Below are positions 5,656-12,987 of a stretch of DNA of 12,987 nt, piece by piece. Positions within the stretch are counted from its first letter, which is position 1, and each line of letters begins with the position of its first letter. The translations under genes were made by a program, and so were the position numbers. The notes beneath the pieces are model-generated. The model saw only the letters and a program-made list of their open reading frames with translations. It was not told the DNA's origin and did not search any database. Source of the DNA: Syntrophomonas sp. (GTDB lineage Bacteria; Bacillota; Syntrophomonadia; Syntrophomonadales; Syntrophomonadaceae); the NCBI GenBank assembly GCA_003558625.1, contig PWPP01000091.1:1-12987 (forward strand), in the 5' to 3' direction.

Positions 5656-7038
5656 CTAAAGAGCCCGGGCCAGGATATCCCGGGCGGCTATAACCCCGGA
5701 AACACTTGATTGAATAAGCCCCCTGGTGACACCTGCGCCATCGCCTATTGCCCACAGACCCTTAATGGATGTTTCCAGGGAATTGCTGAGCTTGGGTCGG
5801 GCGGAATAGAATTTGGCCTCGATGCCGTATAGGAGGGTATGATCTGAAGCAATACCGGGTATAGCGAGATCCAGGGCTTCCAGGGTTTCCTGGATCCCAA
5901 CCATATAACGGTGCGGGAGTACTAAGGAAAGATCGCCGGGGACTGCTGTTTTGAGAGTAGGTTCGACGATACCTTTTTCAAGCCTGCTATAGGTGGAGCG
6001 CCGGCCTCGTTTCAGATCTCCATAGCGCTGAACAATGATGCCGCCGCTTAACATGTTGGCTAAACTGGCTATACTCCTGCCATAAAGAATGGGTTGGTCA
6101 AAAGGTTCTGTGAACTCCTGGCTTAGCAATAGGGCAAAATTGGTGTTTGCTGTTTTGCTGTTGGCGAAAGCATGACCATTTACGGTAATAACCCCATTGG
6201 TGTTTTCCATGACCACAATGCCATTGGGATTGACACAGAAGGTTCGCACCACATCATCAAAACAGCGGGTATAAAAGAAGATTTTCGGTTCATATACCAA
6301 ATCCGTTAGTTCTTTCATGGTCACCGAGGGAATTTCTACCCTTACACCAACATCTACCTGATTGTTATTTAATTTAATCCCTAGTTTCCGGGCTTGGTCA
6401 GAGAACCATTGAGCACCGTCACGGCCCGGAGCACAGATTACTTTAGAGGCAAAATACTGGTCTTTCGGTGTTTTAATGCCACAGACCCTTTGTTCAGAAA
6501 CCAATATCTCCTCCACTTTTTCTTCGGTTTTGATAGTGATAGACCCTTGCAGGGCTTCCTTGAATTTCTTTAATACAACCAGCGTATTTTCGCTTCCCAT
6601 GTGTCTAATCCGGGCTGGAACGAGTTTTAAATTGGCTTTGGCCAGGTGATTTTTTAAGTCGTCAATCTGTTCTTGGGGTTTGCCGAATAGATGGTCAGGA
6701 GCCCCGTGACGGACATAGATGTCATCGACATAGGCAATGTATTCTTCCAGTTCTTTTTTTCCGATATAATTCGTGAGCCACCCTCCAAACTCAGTAGTGA
6801 GAGTGAGCTTGCCGTCTGAATAGGCACCTGCTCCCCCCCACCCGCACATAATAGAACAGAGCTTGCAGTTAAGGCACCCGCTAACATCATTTTTATGGTC
6901 AGCGAGACATTTGCGCTTTTCTAAGACTTTACCTTTTTCTACCATAAGAATACGCAGGGAGCTTTTTTCGACCAGCTCCCTGGCTGCAAATATTCCGGCC
7001 GGTCCGGCTCCAATGATAATGACATCATATTGGTTCAA
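5656..7038 (-). CDS. FAD-dependent dehydrogenase, COG2509-like, with N-terminal cysteine cluster
   Basis: A 460-residue flavoprotein of the two-dinucleotide-binding-domain class; the physiological substrate is unknown. The N-terminus has the FAD-binding Rossmann motif GAGPAG (10-15), with acidic E34 at the end of beta 2. Next comes a cysteine cluster C55-x2-C58-x2-C61-x3-C65, preceded by C44 and followed by GWGGAGAYSDGKLT, a signature I associate with COG2509 proteins. The C-terminal GLWAIGDGAGVTRGL segment is the second FAD contact. The start is TTG at 7038, chosen because AGAGGTGA (7052-7045) sits 6 nt upstream and the Rossmann strand begins directly after it. It is transcribed alone, against comEC and away from holA. 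The cysteines could bind an iron-sulfur cluster or form redox disulfides; this is not established here. The family call is fairly sure, the function is not. Confidence 0.85.
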   Translation of the reverse strand: MNQYDVIIIGAGPAGIFAARELVEKSSLRILMVEKGKVLEKRKCLADHKNDVSGCLNCKLCSIMCGWGGAGAYSDGKLTLTTEFGGWLTNYIGKKELEEYIAYVDDIYVRHGAPDHLFGKPQEQIDDLKNHLAKANLKLVPARIRHMGSENTLVVLKKFKEALQGSITIKTEEKVEEILVSEQRVCGIKTPKDQYFASKVICAPGRDGAQWFSDQARKLGIKLNNNQVDVGVRVEIPSVTMKELTDLVYEPKIFFYTRCFDDVVRTFCVNPNGIVVMENTNGVITVNGHAFANSKTANTNFALLLSQEFTEPFDQPILYGRSIASLANMLSGGIIVQRYGDLKRGRRSTYSRLEKGIVEPTLKTAVPGDLSLVLPHRYMVGIQETLEALDLAIPGIASDHTLLYGIEAKFYSARPKLSNSLETSIKGLWAIGDGAGVTRGLIQSSVSGVIAARDILARAL

Positions 7039-7052
7039 GGATGCTCACCTCT

Positions 7053-7372
7053 CAATCAAATACCTTGCTCAAGACGACACGGTTGTCTTATTATTAGAGT
7101 TAAGAGGGCTGTTATCAAACCCTATAGGGGAACAATTCGGCATCCTGCTGTCGCCAGGTTTATGGGACAGGATCGCCTTTCCCGCAACAAAAAATGTTTT
7201 ATACCATTTTTAAGGATGAAGGGTTATACGTTCATCATGTCCTCCCTTATATTGTACCAGCTAAAAGGGCTGAAAAAACACAAGCGTATCTTCGGCTGTA
7301 GAAATAAAAAGAAACCGAAACATATTGAACAGGGAAGTTGATGATACAAGGAAGATAAAAGAGGCAGGGGCT
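7053..7372. other. Divergent intergenic region between the oxidoreductase gene and holA
   Basis: About 320 bases without a supported gene. It contains the candidate minus-strand promoter, the palindrome CCCTATAGGG (7120-7129), and an imperfect inverted repeat GGC-ATCCTG / CAGGAT-C-GCC (7139-7147 with 7168-7177, loop of 20 nt). A weak plus-strand -10-like TATATT lies near 7249-7254 without a good -35. Short open frames here have no recognisable domains or ribosome binding sites. Confidence 0.55.
7091..7118 (-). promoter_or_regulatory. Possible promoter of the FAD-dependent dehydrogenase gene
   Basis: The minus strand reads TTGATA (7118-7113), a 16-nt spacer and TAATAA (7096-7091), about 40 nt before the ribosome binding site. 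A perfect palindrome CCCTATAGGG lies just upstream (7120-7129). Both boxes are imperfect, so this is a candidate only. Confidence 0.4.
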
Positions 7373-8356
7373 ATGGAAAACCTATATTTTATTTATGGTG
7401 CAGAAGACTTCCTGGTTGATGAGGCAATCAACAAAATTGTCAGCCGGAAACAGGCAGAATATGAAGGCTATATTGAAGTAGCCCGCATCGATGTCGATGA
7501 AGTCAAAGATGAGGATTTGGAAACGTATTTAGAATATCATTCATTGTTCGCTCTACACCGGGTTTTGGTTTTTAAAAACCCTTGGTGGCTGCAAAAGGGT
7601 ACCCGGAAAAAGAAAGGCAACAAGAACGTGGTGGATATTTTGGAACCGGTAATTAAAAACTGCAGTCCGGAATTAACCCTTGTTTTCACATCAGTCCAGG
7701 CGCATGATGCCAACCCCCTGGTGAAATTATTATCTGCTCATGGCCAAAAGATTCAATGCTCGCCTTTATCCCCTGCTAAGCTGCGGCAATGGATACAGGA
7801 AAAAGCAAAAAGCAATGGTTGGGCTCTGGAGCCGGAAGCCCTGGCACTGGTCGTAAACAGCGGACAGGATATGTATTACCTGGATAATTTCCTGCAAAAA
7901 ATGTTTTTGCAGGAACACCGGAATATTATTACCCGGAAAGATGTGATCGATCAAATGGAAAATAGGCATGAAATAAAAATCTTTCGCCTCAGTGATGCAG
8001 TCATGGAGGGAAATACCAGTTTGGCTCTGCAGGCGTATCACCAGTTGGTGGAGCAGGGCGTCTATCCTCTGGTTTTTTTAAAAGTCCTATCCGGTCAAAT
8101 CATTAATATGGCGAAAGTGAAATATCATTTAGAACAGGGCCATACTCCTGTGCAGATCGAGAAAGAATTGGGCATAAAGGGTTTTATGCTGAAAAAATTG
8201 TCAGAAAAAGCCCGGCGTTTTTCCTGGCAGGATATAGAGACAGCTATTACCAGGATTTTATATGCAGATATCGACTTTAAAAAAAGCAACAAAGATGAAC
8301 AGCTGGTGCTGGAGATGATGATCATCGATTTATGCACAAAAAAACCTGCCATTTGA
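7373..8356 (+). CDS. holA: DNA polymerase III delta subunit
   Basis: Clamp-loader subunit that opens the beta sliding clamp during replication. At 327 residues it fits the family (roughly 330-350). The N-terminus LYFIYGAEDFLVDEAINKI is the typical start of the delta fold. The middle, with WIQEKAKSNGWALEPEALALV, and the C-terminal collar region, with FRLSDAVMEGNTSLALQAYHQLVEQG, match HolA. As usual for delta there is no Walker A motif. An upstream in-frame TTG (7325) would add 16 residues, but it has no properly spaced ribosome binding site. The ATG at 7373 begins right before the conserved fold and has AGAGG 8 nt upstream. It converges on rpsT, and its last codons lie inside the shared terminator. 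The holA-rpsT neighbourhood is common in Firmicutes. Confidence 0.93.
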   Translation: MENLYFIYGAEDFLVDEAINKIVSRKQAEYEGYIEVARIDVDEVKDEDLETYLEYHSLFALHRVLVFKNPWWLQKGTRKKKGNKNVVDILEPVIKNCSPELTLVFTSVQAHDANPLVKLLSAHGQKIQCSPLSPAKLRQWIQEKAKSNGWALEPEALALVVNSGQDMYYLDNFLQKMFLQEHRNIITRKDVIDQMENRHEIKIFRLSDAVMEGNTSLALQAYHQLVEQGVYPLVFLKVLSGQIINMAKVKYHLEQGHTPVQIEKELGIKGFMLKKLSEKARRFSWQDIETAITRILYADIDFKKSNKDEQLVLEMMIIDLCTKKPAI

Positions 8357-8369
8357 CAGGTTTTTTTTT
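8338..8369. terminator. Bidirectional intrinsic terminator shared by holA and rpsT
   Basis: A run of seven A and CCTG (8338-8348) pairs with CAGG and a T-run (8357-8367), giving an 11-bp stem with an 8-nt loop. The T-run continues to 8369. The A-run gives a U-tract on the other strand, so it should work both ways. It contains the holA stop codon (8354-8356) and touches the last bases of rpsT. Confidence 0.88.
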
Positions 8370-8637
8370 ATTGCTGGTTTATCGCATTGAACTTTCTTGT
8401 ATATAGGGATTTTTTTCGGGCGGCATTATTTTTATGCAGTATGCCTTTGCTGACATTGGTATCAAGTACGGAAATTACCATTTTTAATTGCCGGTCGGCA
8501 TCTTCTATATTATTTTCCTTCAGAGAAAGGTCGAATTGTTTGATGGCAGTTTTTAACCTGCTTTTGTATACTTTGTTTCTCAGACGGTTATTTTCTGCCT
8601 GTCGGGCTCTTTTGGCAGGAGTTTTACTTTGGGCCAC
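8368..8637 (-). CDS. rpsT: 30S ribosomal protein S20
   Basis: Small-subunit ribosomal protein that binds 16S rRNA early in assembly. The 89 residues are basic and match S20 in length and pattern: a lysine/arginine-rich N-terminus (SKTPAKRARQAENNRLRNK), the RLKTAIKQF helix, and a C-terminal segment GILHKNNAARKKSLYTRKFN. The start is GTG at 8637, supported by AAAGGAGGT (8654-8646), 8 nt upstream. It is monocistronic, with its own promoter at 8674-8702 and a terminator shared with holA. In B. subtilis rpsT is followed in the chromosome by gpr and spoIIP; here the next gene is lepA. Confidence 0.97.
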   Translation of the reverse strand: MAQSKTPAKRARQAENNRLRNKVYKSRLKTAIKQFDLSLKENNIEDADRQLKMVISVLDTNVSKGILHKNNAARKKSLYTRKFNAINQQ

Positions 8638-8673
8638 TTATCTCCACCTCCTTTAAAATAGATTAACAGAAAC

Positions 8674-8702
8674 AATATAGCATTAAGAAATATAAATTGC
8701 AA
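8674..8702 (-). promoter_or_regulatory. rpsT promoter
   Basis: The minus strand has -35 TTGCAA (8702-8697), a 17-nt spacer and -10 TATATT (8679-8674). The predicted start is near 8667, giving a short leader of about 30 nt ending in a strong ribosome binding site. Confidence 0.72.
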
Positions 8703-8801
8703 CAAAAAGTATTTTATTTTGCCCGCTGCGAAATGAAAAAGGTTTTTTGGATTTGGGGTTTGTTTAGACTTGCGTGGTTGAAAACAGCTGTTGTGGCTAT
8801 T

Positions 8802-8826
8802 AAGCCCCATTTTTGCACGGGGTTTT
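8802..8826 (+). terminator. Orphan terminator-like hairpin upstream of lepA
   Basis: AAGCCCC (8802-8808) pairs with GGGGTTT (8819-8825, one G-U pair) around a 10-nt loop and is followed by a short T-run on the plus strand. No plus-strand gene precedes it for several hundred bases. It may stop read-through from the convergent holA side, end a small unseen transcript, or be chance. A 10-bp palindrome AACAGCTGTT lies just upstream (8783-8792). Confidence 0.4.
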
Positions 8827-8854
8827 AGCATTGACATCTGGGAAGAGGGTTTCA

Positions 8855-8884
8855 TTGAATATAGCTTATGAAATAATGTATAAT
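8855..8884 (+). promoter_or_regulatory. Promoter of lepA-hemW
   Basis: -35 TTGAAT (8855-8860), an 18-nt spacer and a perfect -10 TATAAT (8879-8884). The predicted start near 8891 gives a leader of about 43 nt. A consensus TTGACA at 8831-8836 lies upstream but has no well-spaced -10. Confidence 0.72.
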
Positions 8885-8933
8885 TGGGTGCGACGTTTTT
8901 TTAGCATTAAGCATATATTTTGGAGGGTTAAGC

Positions 8934-10736
8934 TTGCAGGAGAAAATAAGAAATTTCAGCATTATTGCCCATATAGATCATGGTAAATCGACATTGGCTG
9001 ACCGGCTGATGCAATTTACCGGTGCCCTGACGGAGCGGGAAATGCGGGACCAGTATTTAGACAAAATGGATTTGGAAAGAGAGAAAGGCATTACCATCAA
9101 ATTGCAGCCGGTTCGATTGAATTATAAGGCTCGTGATGGCCGGGATTATATTTTAAATCTTATTGACACTCCCGGTCATGTGGATTTCAGCTATGAGGTA
9201 TCAAGAAGCCTGGCTGCTTGCGAAGGAGCATTGCTGGTGGTAGATGCTTCCCAGGGCATTGAGGCCCAGACACTGGCCAATGTTTATATGGCGATGGACC
9301 TGAATCTGGAAATCATCGGTGTCATAAACAAGATCGATTTGCCCGGGGCGGAAGTACAAAAGATCAAAGAAGTGATGGAGAATGTGATCGGGCTCCCGGA
9401 GGAAGAAATCATTCCCATATCGGCCAAACTGGGCCAGGGAATTGAAGAAGTGCTGGAAGCCATTGTGCAAAGAGTCCCTCCACCCCCTTTGGCGGAAAAA
9501 GGGGAGCCGATGCAGGCCCTTATCTTTGATTCCTACTTTGATTCTTACCGGGGGGCCATATCCTATATCCGGGTTGTAGCCGGGGAGATTAAAAAAGGCG
9601 AAATGATAAAAATGATGGCCAATGGTAAATCCTATGAAGTAGCGGAGATCGGGGTGCTATCCCCTCACATGACTCCCGTTGAAAGCCTTCAGGCAGGGGA
9701 GGTCGGCTATTTGGCGGCCGGAATAAAAAATGTGGCCGATATTAAAGTGGGTGATACCATAACCAAAACGATTAATCCGGCGTTGAAACCCCTTCCGGGT
9801 TATAAAGAAGTCAAGCCCGTGGTTTTTTGCGGCATTTACCCCTTAGACAACAATGATTTTGAACGATTAAGAGAGGCATTGGAAAAATTGAGCCTGAATG
9901 ATGCTTCTTTCGTCTTTGAACCTGAAAATTCAGTTGCTTTGGGCTTTGGTTTCCGCTGTGGCTTTTTGGGGCTGCTGCACCTGGAAATCATCAGAGAGCG
10001 CCTGGAAAGAGAATACGGCATGAATTTATTGACCACTGCCCCTAGCGTGGTATTCAAAGTCGTTTTGACCAATGGCACGGAGATGATGGTGCAAAATCCT
10101 AACCTGTGGCCGGCAACCGCAAAAATTGATCATGTGCTCGAACCCTATGTTAAAGCATCGATCATGGTGCCGGAAGATTTTATTGGCGCGGTCATGCAGC
10201 TTTGCCAGGAAAAAAGAGGGGATTTTATTACCATGGAATATCTTTCCACAGACCGGGTAATCATAAAATACAGACTACCCTTGGTGGAAATATTATATGA
10301 TTTTTTTGATGCCTTAAAATCAAGAACCCGGGGATATGCCTCCCTGGACTATGAAATCATCGGATATTTCAGGTCGGAATTAATGAAGGTGGATATTCTT
10401 TTAAATGGGGAGATCATTGATGCCTTAAGCTTTATTGTCCACAGCGAGAAGTCTTACCACCGGGCCCGTGGGATTGTAGCCAAATTAAGGAAAATCATAC
10501 CCCGGCAAATGTACGAGGTTGTAATACAGGCAGCAGTGGGAAGCCGGATTATCGCCCGGGAAAGCATTAAGGCGATGCGCAAAGATGTTATCGCCAAGTG
10601 TTACGGTGGCGATATTACCCGGAAGAAGAAGCTGCTGGAGAAGCAAAAAGAAGGCAAGAAAAAAATGAAACAAATAGGCAATGTTGAAGTGCCCCGGGAT
10701 GCTTTTATCAGCGTTTTAGAACTAGATAATGAATGA
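8934..10736 (+). CDS. lepA: Elongation factor 4 (LepA), translational GTPase
   Basis: Ribosome-binding GTPase related to EF-G, implicated in back-translocation or initiation/ribosome biogenesis. At 600 residues it is exactly family length. G1 is AHIDHGKST (12-20), the switch I region contains EREKGITIK (48-56), G3 is DTPGH (78-82) and G4 is NKID (132-135). The LepA-specific C-terminal domain ends with KKKLLEKQKEGKKKMKQ and VPRDAF. The start is TTG at 8934, with GGAGGG (8922-8927) 6 nt upstream, and the conserved NFSIIAHIDHG follows at once, so no earlier start is needed. It is the first gene of a two-gene unit, overlapping hemW by 8 bp. The lepA-hemW-hrcA order is a classic Firmicute arrangement. 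All GTPase motifs are intact. Confidence 0.98.
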   Translation: MQEKIRNFSIIAHIDHGKSTLADRLMQFTGALTEREMRDQYLDKMDLEREKGITIKLQPVRLNYKARDGRDYILNLIDTPGHVDFSYEVSRSLAACEGALLVVDASQGIEAQTLANVYMAMDLNLEIIGVINKIDLPGAEVQKIKEVMENVIGLPEEEIIPISAKLGQGIEEVLEAIVQRVPPPPLAEKGEPMQALIFDSYFDSYRGAISYIRVVAGEIKKGEMIKMMANGKSYEVAEIGVLSPHMTPVESLQAGEVGYLAAGIKNVADIKVGDTITKTINPALKPLPGYKEVKPVVFCGIYPLDNNDFERLREALEKLSLNDASFVFEPENSVALGFGFRCGFLGLLHLEIIRERLEREYGMNLLTTAPSVVFKVVLTNGTEMMVQNPNLWPATAKIDHVLEPYVKASIMVPEDFIGAVMQLCQEKRGDFITMEYLSTDRVIIKYRLPLVEILYDFFDALKSRTRGYASLDYEIIGYFRSELMKVDILLNGEIIDALSFIVHSEKSYHRARGIVAKLRKIIPRQMYEVVIQAAVGSRIIARESIKAMRKDVIAKCYGGDITRKKKLLEKQKEGKKKMKQIGNVEVPRDAFISVLELDNE

Positions 10737-11886
10737 GAATAAAAAGAAACCTCTGGGTATATATATCCATATTCCCTTTTGCCTAAAAAAGTGCTCTTAT
10801 TGCAATTTTTATTCCCTGCCTTTATCCTCTGCATCTCTATTGGAGCAGTATGCTGCCTCTTTAAAAAATGAGTGGACGGCCCGGGGGCATTTATGCGGGG
10901 GGAAAACCATAGAAAGCATATACCTGGGAGGAGGCACTCCCAGTTTGTTGCATGAGCGGCAGGTTGAAGCTCTATTAGAGCCTATTATCAAAGAATGCTC
11001 CCTTAGCCCTCAGGTAGAAATTACGATGGAGGCTAATCCTCTTAACCTGGACTTACAGAAGATCGAAGCACTAAAACTGGCAGGCATAAATCGTTTTTCC
11101 CTTGGGGTTCAGTCTTTCCAACTCCGGGAATTGGAGCTTCTGGGCAGAATGCATAAACCGGAAGATGCGTTTGCCACTGTCGAAGCATTGCATCAGGCCG
11201 GAATACGCAATTTTAATCTGGACCTGATTTATGGTATTCCCAACCAGTCCTGGTTGGACTGGTTGTCCAATTTAAAGAAGGCCGTTGACTTAGCTCCCCC
11301 ACACCTATCCGTATATCTGCTCCAGGCAGAACCGGGAACCCCCCTGGCACAAAGCCTGGACCGGGGCCAATATCTGGCCCTTTGCGAAGATGAGGAAGAA
11401 CGGTTTTATTACCAGGGCTTAGAATTCCTGCAGGAAAACGGGTATGAACATTATGAAATATCTAATGTATGCCGCCAAGGGTACCAAAGCAGGCACAATC
11501 TTATCTACTGGGATGCCGAAGAATACTTGGGACTGGGAGCCAGTGCGGTAAGTTTTATCGGAAACATAAGAACCCGGAACCAGAACTCCCTGGAGGCTTA
11601 TCTCGCGGAAGTATTACGCTCCGGTCATATGGACCGGGAAATTTTGGAGGTCATGGACCACCGGGCTTTGGTGGCAGATGCCATAATTATGGGTCTGCGC
11701 AAAACCGGGGGGATAAGCCGGGAATTATTTGTAAAGCGTTATGGGGTGGATGTTATGGACCAATATGGAGCGGTGATCAAGGACTTAATTCAGATGAATC
11801 TCATTACTACCGACAACCACCGTATAAAAATAACGGCGAAGGGATATTTTCTTTCTAATCAGGTTTTTTACCGTTTTTTGCCTTGA
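10729..11886 (+). CDS. hemW: Radical SAM heme chaperone HemW (formerly HemN-like)
   Basis: Radical SAM protein that binds heme and is thought to insert it into target proteins; often misannotated as oxygen-independent coproporphyrinogen III oxidase. At 385 residues it matches HemW. The [4Fe-4S] motif is C18-x3-C22-x2-C25 (PFCLKKCSYCNF). The residue two after the last cysteine is F, not the further C of true HemN, which supports HemW. The SAM-binding GGGTPS follows, then EANP and the LGVQSF segment, and a C-terminal HemW domain with winged-helix-like LVKRYGVD. The ATG at 10729 lies within the end of lepA (ATGAATGA overlap) and there is no strong ribosome binding site, so translation is probably coupled to lepA. 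It ends 9 nt before the hrcA promoter. Confidence 0.94.
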   Translation: MNENKKKPLGIYIHIPFCLKKCSYCNFYSLPLSSASLLEQYAASLKNEWTARGHLCGGKTIESIYLGGGTPSLLHERQVEALLEPIIKECSLSPQVEITMEANPLNLDLQKIEALKLAGINRFSLGVQSFQLRELELLGRMHKPEDAFATVEALHQAGIRNFNLDLIYGIPNQSWLDWLSNLKKAVDLAPPHLSVYLLQAEPGTPLAQSLDRGQYLALCEDEEERFYYQGLEFLQENGYEHYEISNVCRQGYQSRHNLIYWDAEEYLGLGASAVSFIGNIRTRNQNSLEAYLAEVLRSGHMDREILEVMDHRALVADAIIMGLRKTGGISRELFVKRYGVDVMDQYGAVIKDLIQMNLITTDNHRIKITAKGYFLSNQVFYRFLP

Positions 11887-11895
11887 TGCAGACGC

Positions 11896-11924
11896 TTGAC
11901 AAGGATATAATCTGATGATATTTT
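11896..11924 (+). promoter_or_regulatory. hrcA promoter
   Basis: Consensus -35 TTGACA (11896-11901), a 17-nt spacer and -10 TATTTT (11919-11924). The start near 11931 places the CIRCE operator in the first 35 nt of the transcript, the usual arrangement for HrcA-repressed sigma-A promoters. Confidence 0.75.
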
Positions 11925-11938
11925 TTAGTTAATGATAT

Positions 11939-11965
11939 TTAGCACTCAACCCTGGAGAGTGCTAA
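11939..11965. promoter_or_regulatory. CIRCE operator (HrcA binding site)
   Basis: TTAGCACTC-N9-GAGTGCTAA, a perfect match to the CIRCE consensus, 20 bp before the hrcA start codon. HrcA binds it as a dimer and represses class I heat-shock genes, so hrcA is autoregulated here. Confidence 0.98.
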
Positions 11966-11985
11966 CAAGCAAAGTGGGAGATCAT

Positions 11986-12987
11986 ATGGCATTAACGGAG
12001 CGTAAACGAAAAATACTGCATGCGATAATTCTTGAGTATGTGAATACGGCTGAACCGGTTGGATCCAGGGCAGTCGTGCGTAAGCATGGATTAAAAATGA
12101 GTGCCGCTACTGCCAGAAACGAGATGGCTGATCTGGAAGAAATGGGTTATCTGGAACAGCCCCATACTTCATCAGGCCGGATCCCTTCGGAAAGAGGGTT
12201 TCGCTATTATGTGGACTGCATGATGGAAAAAGAAAAACTGGCCGAAAAAGAAGTCGAGATTATTAGCAAGATTCTCAAAGAAAATGTGAAGGAATGGAAC
12301 GATTTCATACATAAAATCGGGACATTTTTGTCCCGGGTTACCAATTATGCTTCTTTTGTGGTCTTGCCGTCAATGAAGTTTACCCAGTTTCAATATCTGC
12401 AGCTAGTTCCCATTCAACCGGGTTGGGCCCTGCTTATAGTGGTTACGGATATTGGGCTTATCTTGCACCGTAAAATCGAAATACCCGCAAAAATTGAAAT
12501 AAATGAATTACATATGATAGGGGAAGCTTTTAGTAACATCTTGCGGGGCAAAAAAATGATTGATATGAGCCGGACCGAATTGCAGGGATTACGTGATGAT
12601 CTCACTAACCGGAGAAAAGTAATTGATTTGGCCCTGGAAGCCCTGGAAAACCTGCTGGAGAATTCCAGCGAGGATATTGTTGTGGTTAGCGGAGTGCTGA
12701 ATATTTTTAAAGAACCAGAATTTAAAGACATCGATAAGCTGAAAAAAATCCTTACACTTCTCAAGGAGGAAGACCTGATAAGGGATCTTATTCCTGATTT
12801 TTCCGGGGAAGATGTAAATATCAGCATAGGAAAAGAAAATAAATTTGAAGACATTCAAGAAATGAGCCTGGTTTCTGCATCTTATAAAACCCTTGGAGAG
12901 GCAGGGAAAATAGGGATTTTGGGGCCTGTGCGCATGGAATACTGGAAGGCTGCCGGTACGATTGATTCCGTGAAAGATATCATTGAA
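11986..12987 (+). CDS. hrcA: Heat-inducible transcription repressor HrcA, 3' end truncated by window
   Basis: Repressor of class I heat-shock operons, binding CIRCE and kept active by GroEL in B. subtilis. The window holds 334 residues with no stop. The family is near 340-350, so only a few C-terminal residues are missing. The N-terminal winged helix-turn-helix (about 1-70) is typical: ERKRKILHAIILEYV, PVGSRAV, and then SAATARNEMADLEEMGYL. It is followed by the signature HTSSGRIPSERGFRYYVD. The remainder is the GAF-like dimerisation region. The start ATG at 11986 has GGGAG 5 nt upstream. It has its own promoter and a CIRCE, separate from lepA-hemW. Family context predicts grpE, dnaK and dnaJ next, outside the window. 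Confidence 0.97.
   Translation, partial: MALTERKRKILHAIILEYVNTAEPVGSRAVVRKHGLKMSAATARNEMADLEEMGYLEQPHTSSGRIPSERGFRYYVDCMMEKEKLAEKEVEIISKILKENVKEWNDFIHKIGTFLSRVTNYASFVVLPSMKFTQFQYLQLVPIQPGWALLIVVTDIGLILHRKIEIPAKIEINELHMIGEAFSNILRGKKMIDMSRTELQGLRDDLTNRRKVIDLALEALENLLENSSEDIVVVSGVLNIFKEPEFKDIDKLKKILTLLKEEDLIRDLIPDFSGEDVNISIGKENKFEDIQEMSLVSASYKTLGEAGKIGILGPVRMEYWKAAGTIDSVKDIIE

Noticed and set aside
7030..7341. Plus-strand open frame between the oxidoreductase gene and holA
   Set aside because: No ribosome binding site or family signature; it overlaps the minus-strand gene start and the likely promoter region.
7325..7372. TTG start giving holA 16 extra residues
   Set aside because: No suitably placed ribosome binding site, and the conserved delta fold begins at the ATG at 7373.
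10729..11886. Coproporphyrinogen III oxidase (HemN)
   Set aside because: The motif is CxxxCxxC followed by N-F rather than CxxxCxxCxC, and the lepA-hrcA context is that of HemW.
12414..12854. 146-codon open frame antisense to hrcA
   Set aside because: Serine-rich low-information translation fully within the well-supported hrcA gene.

Overview
The window looks like chromosomal core sequence from a spore-former-type Firmicute (Clostridia/Peptococcaceae-like). This placement is inferred from the gene order, the strong AGGAGG-type ribosome binding sites, sigma-A-like promoters, a T-box leader, a CIRCE operator and a CCA-encoding tRNA gene. No mobile element, CRISPR array or prophage is visible. 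Nearly all the protein genes belong to well-known families.

Layout: (1) 1-1987, minus strand: leuS (leucyl-tRNA synthetase), cut at the window edge so that its C-terminal part is missing. (2) About 1988-2375, minus strand: the leuS promoter and T-box leader. A complete tRNA-Ala(GGC) gene lies inside the leader, between the two arms of T-box stem III. (3) 2376-2635: non-coding gap with several small hairpins. (4) 2636-5566, plus strand: comEA and comEC, the DNA-uptake receptor and channel. (5) 5656-7038, minus strand: a COG2509-type FAD-dependent dehydrogenase. (6) 7373-8356, plus strand: holA, converging on rpsT (8368-8637, minus strand) across one bidirectional terminator. (7) 8934-11886, plus strand: lepA-hemW, overlapping by 8 bp. 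(8) From 11896, plus strand: a separate promoter, a perfect CIRCE operator and hrcA, which is almost complete and probably begins the hrcA-grpE-dnaK heat-shock operon.

The comEA-comEC...holA-rpsT...lepA-hemW-hrcA order is the familiar Firmicute arrangement. Compared with Bacillus subtilis, comEB is missing between comEA and comEC. The sporulation genes gpr and spoIIP, which usually sit between rpsT and lepA, are also missing, and an inverted oxidoreductase gene lies between comEC and holA.

The most unusual object is the leuS leader. Stem I with a Leu (CUC) specifier, the stem II region, the T-box element and the terminator are all recognisable. The stem III helix (8 bp) is capped not by a short loop but by a whole 76-nt tRNA-Ala gene on the same strand, with G3-U70 and an encoded CCA. 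A functional riboswitch leader would therefore also be a tRNA precursor. The tRNA is transcribed before the termination decision, and its maturation by RNase P would cut the riboswitch in two between its sensing and output halves.
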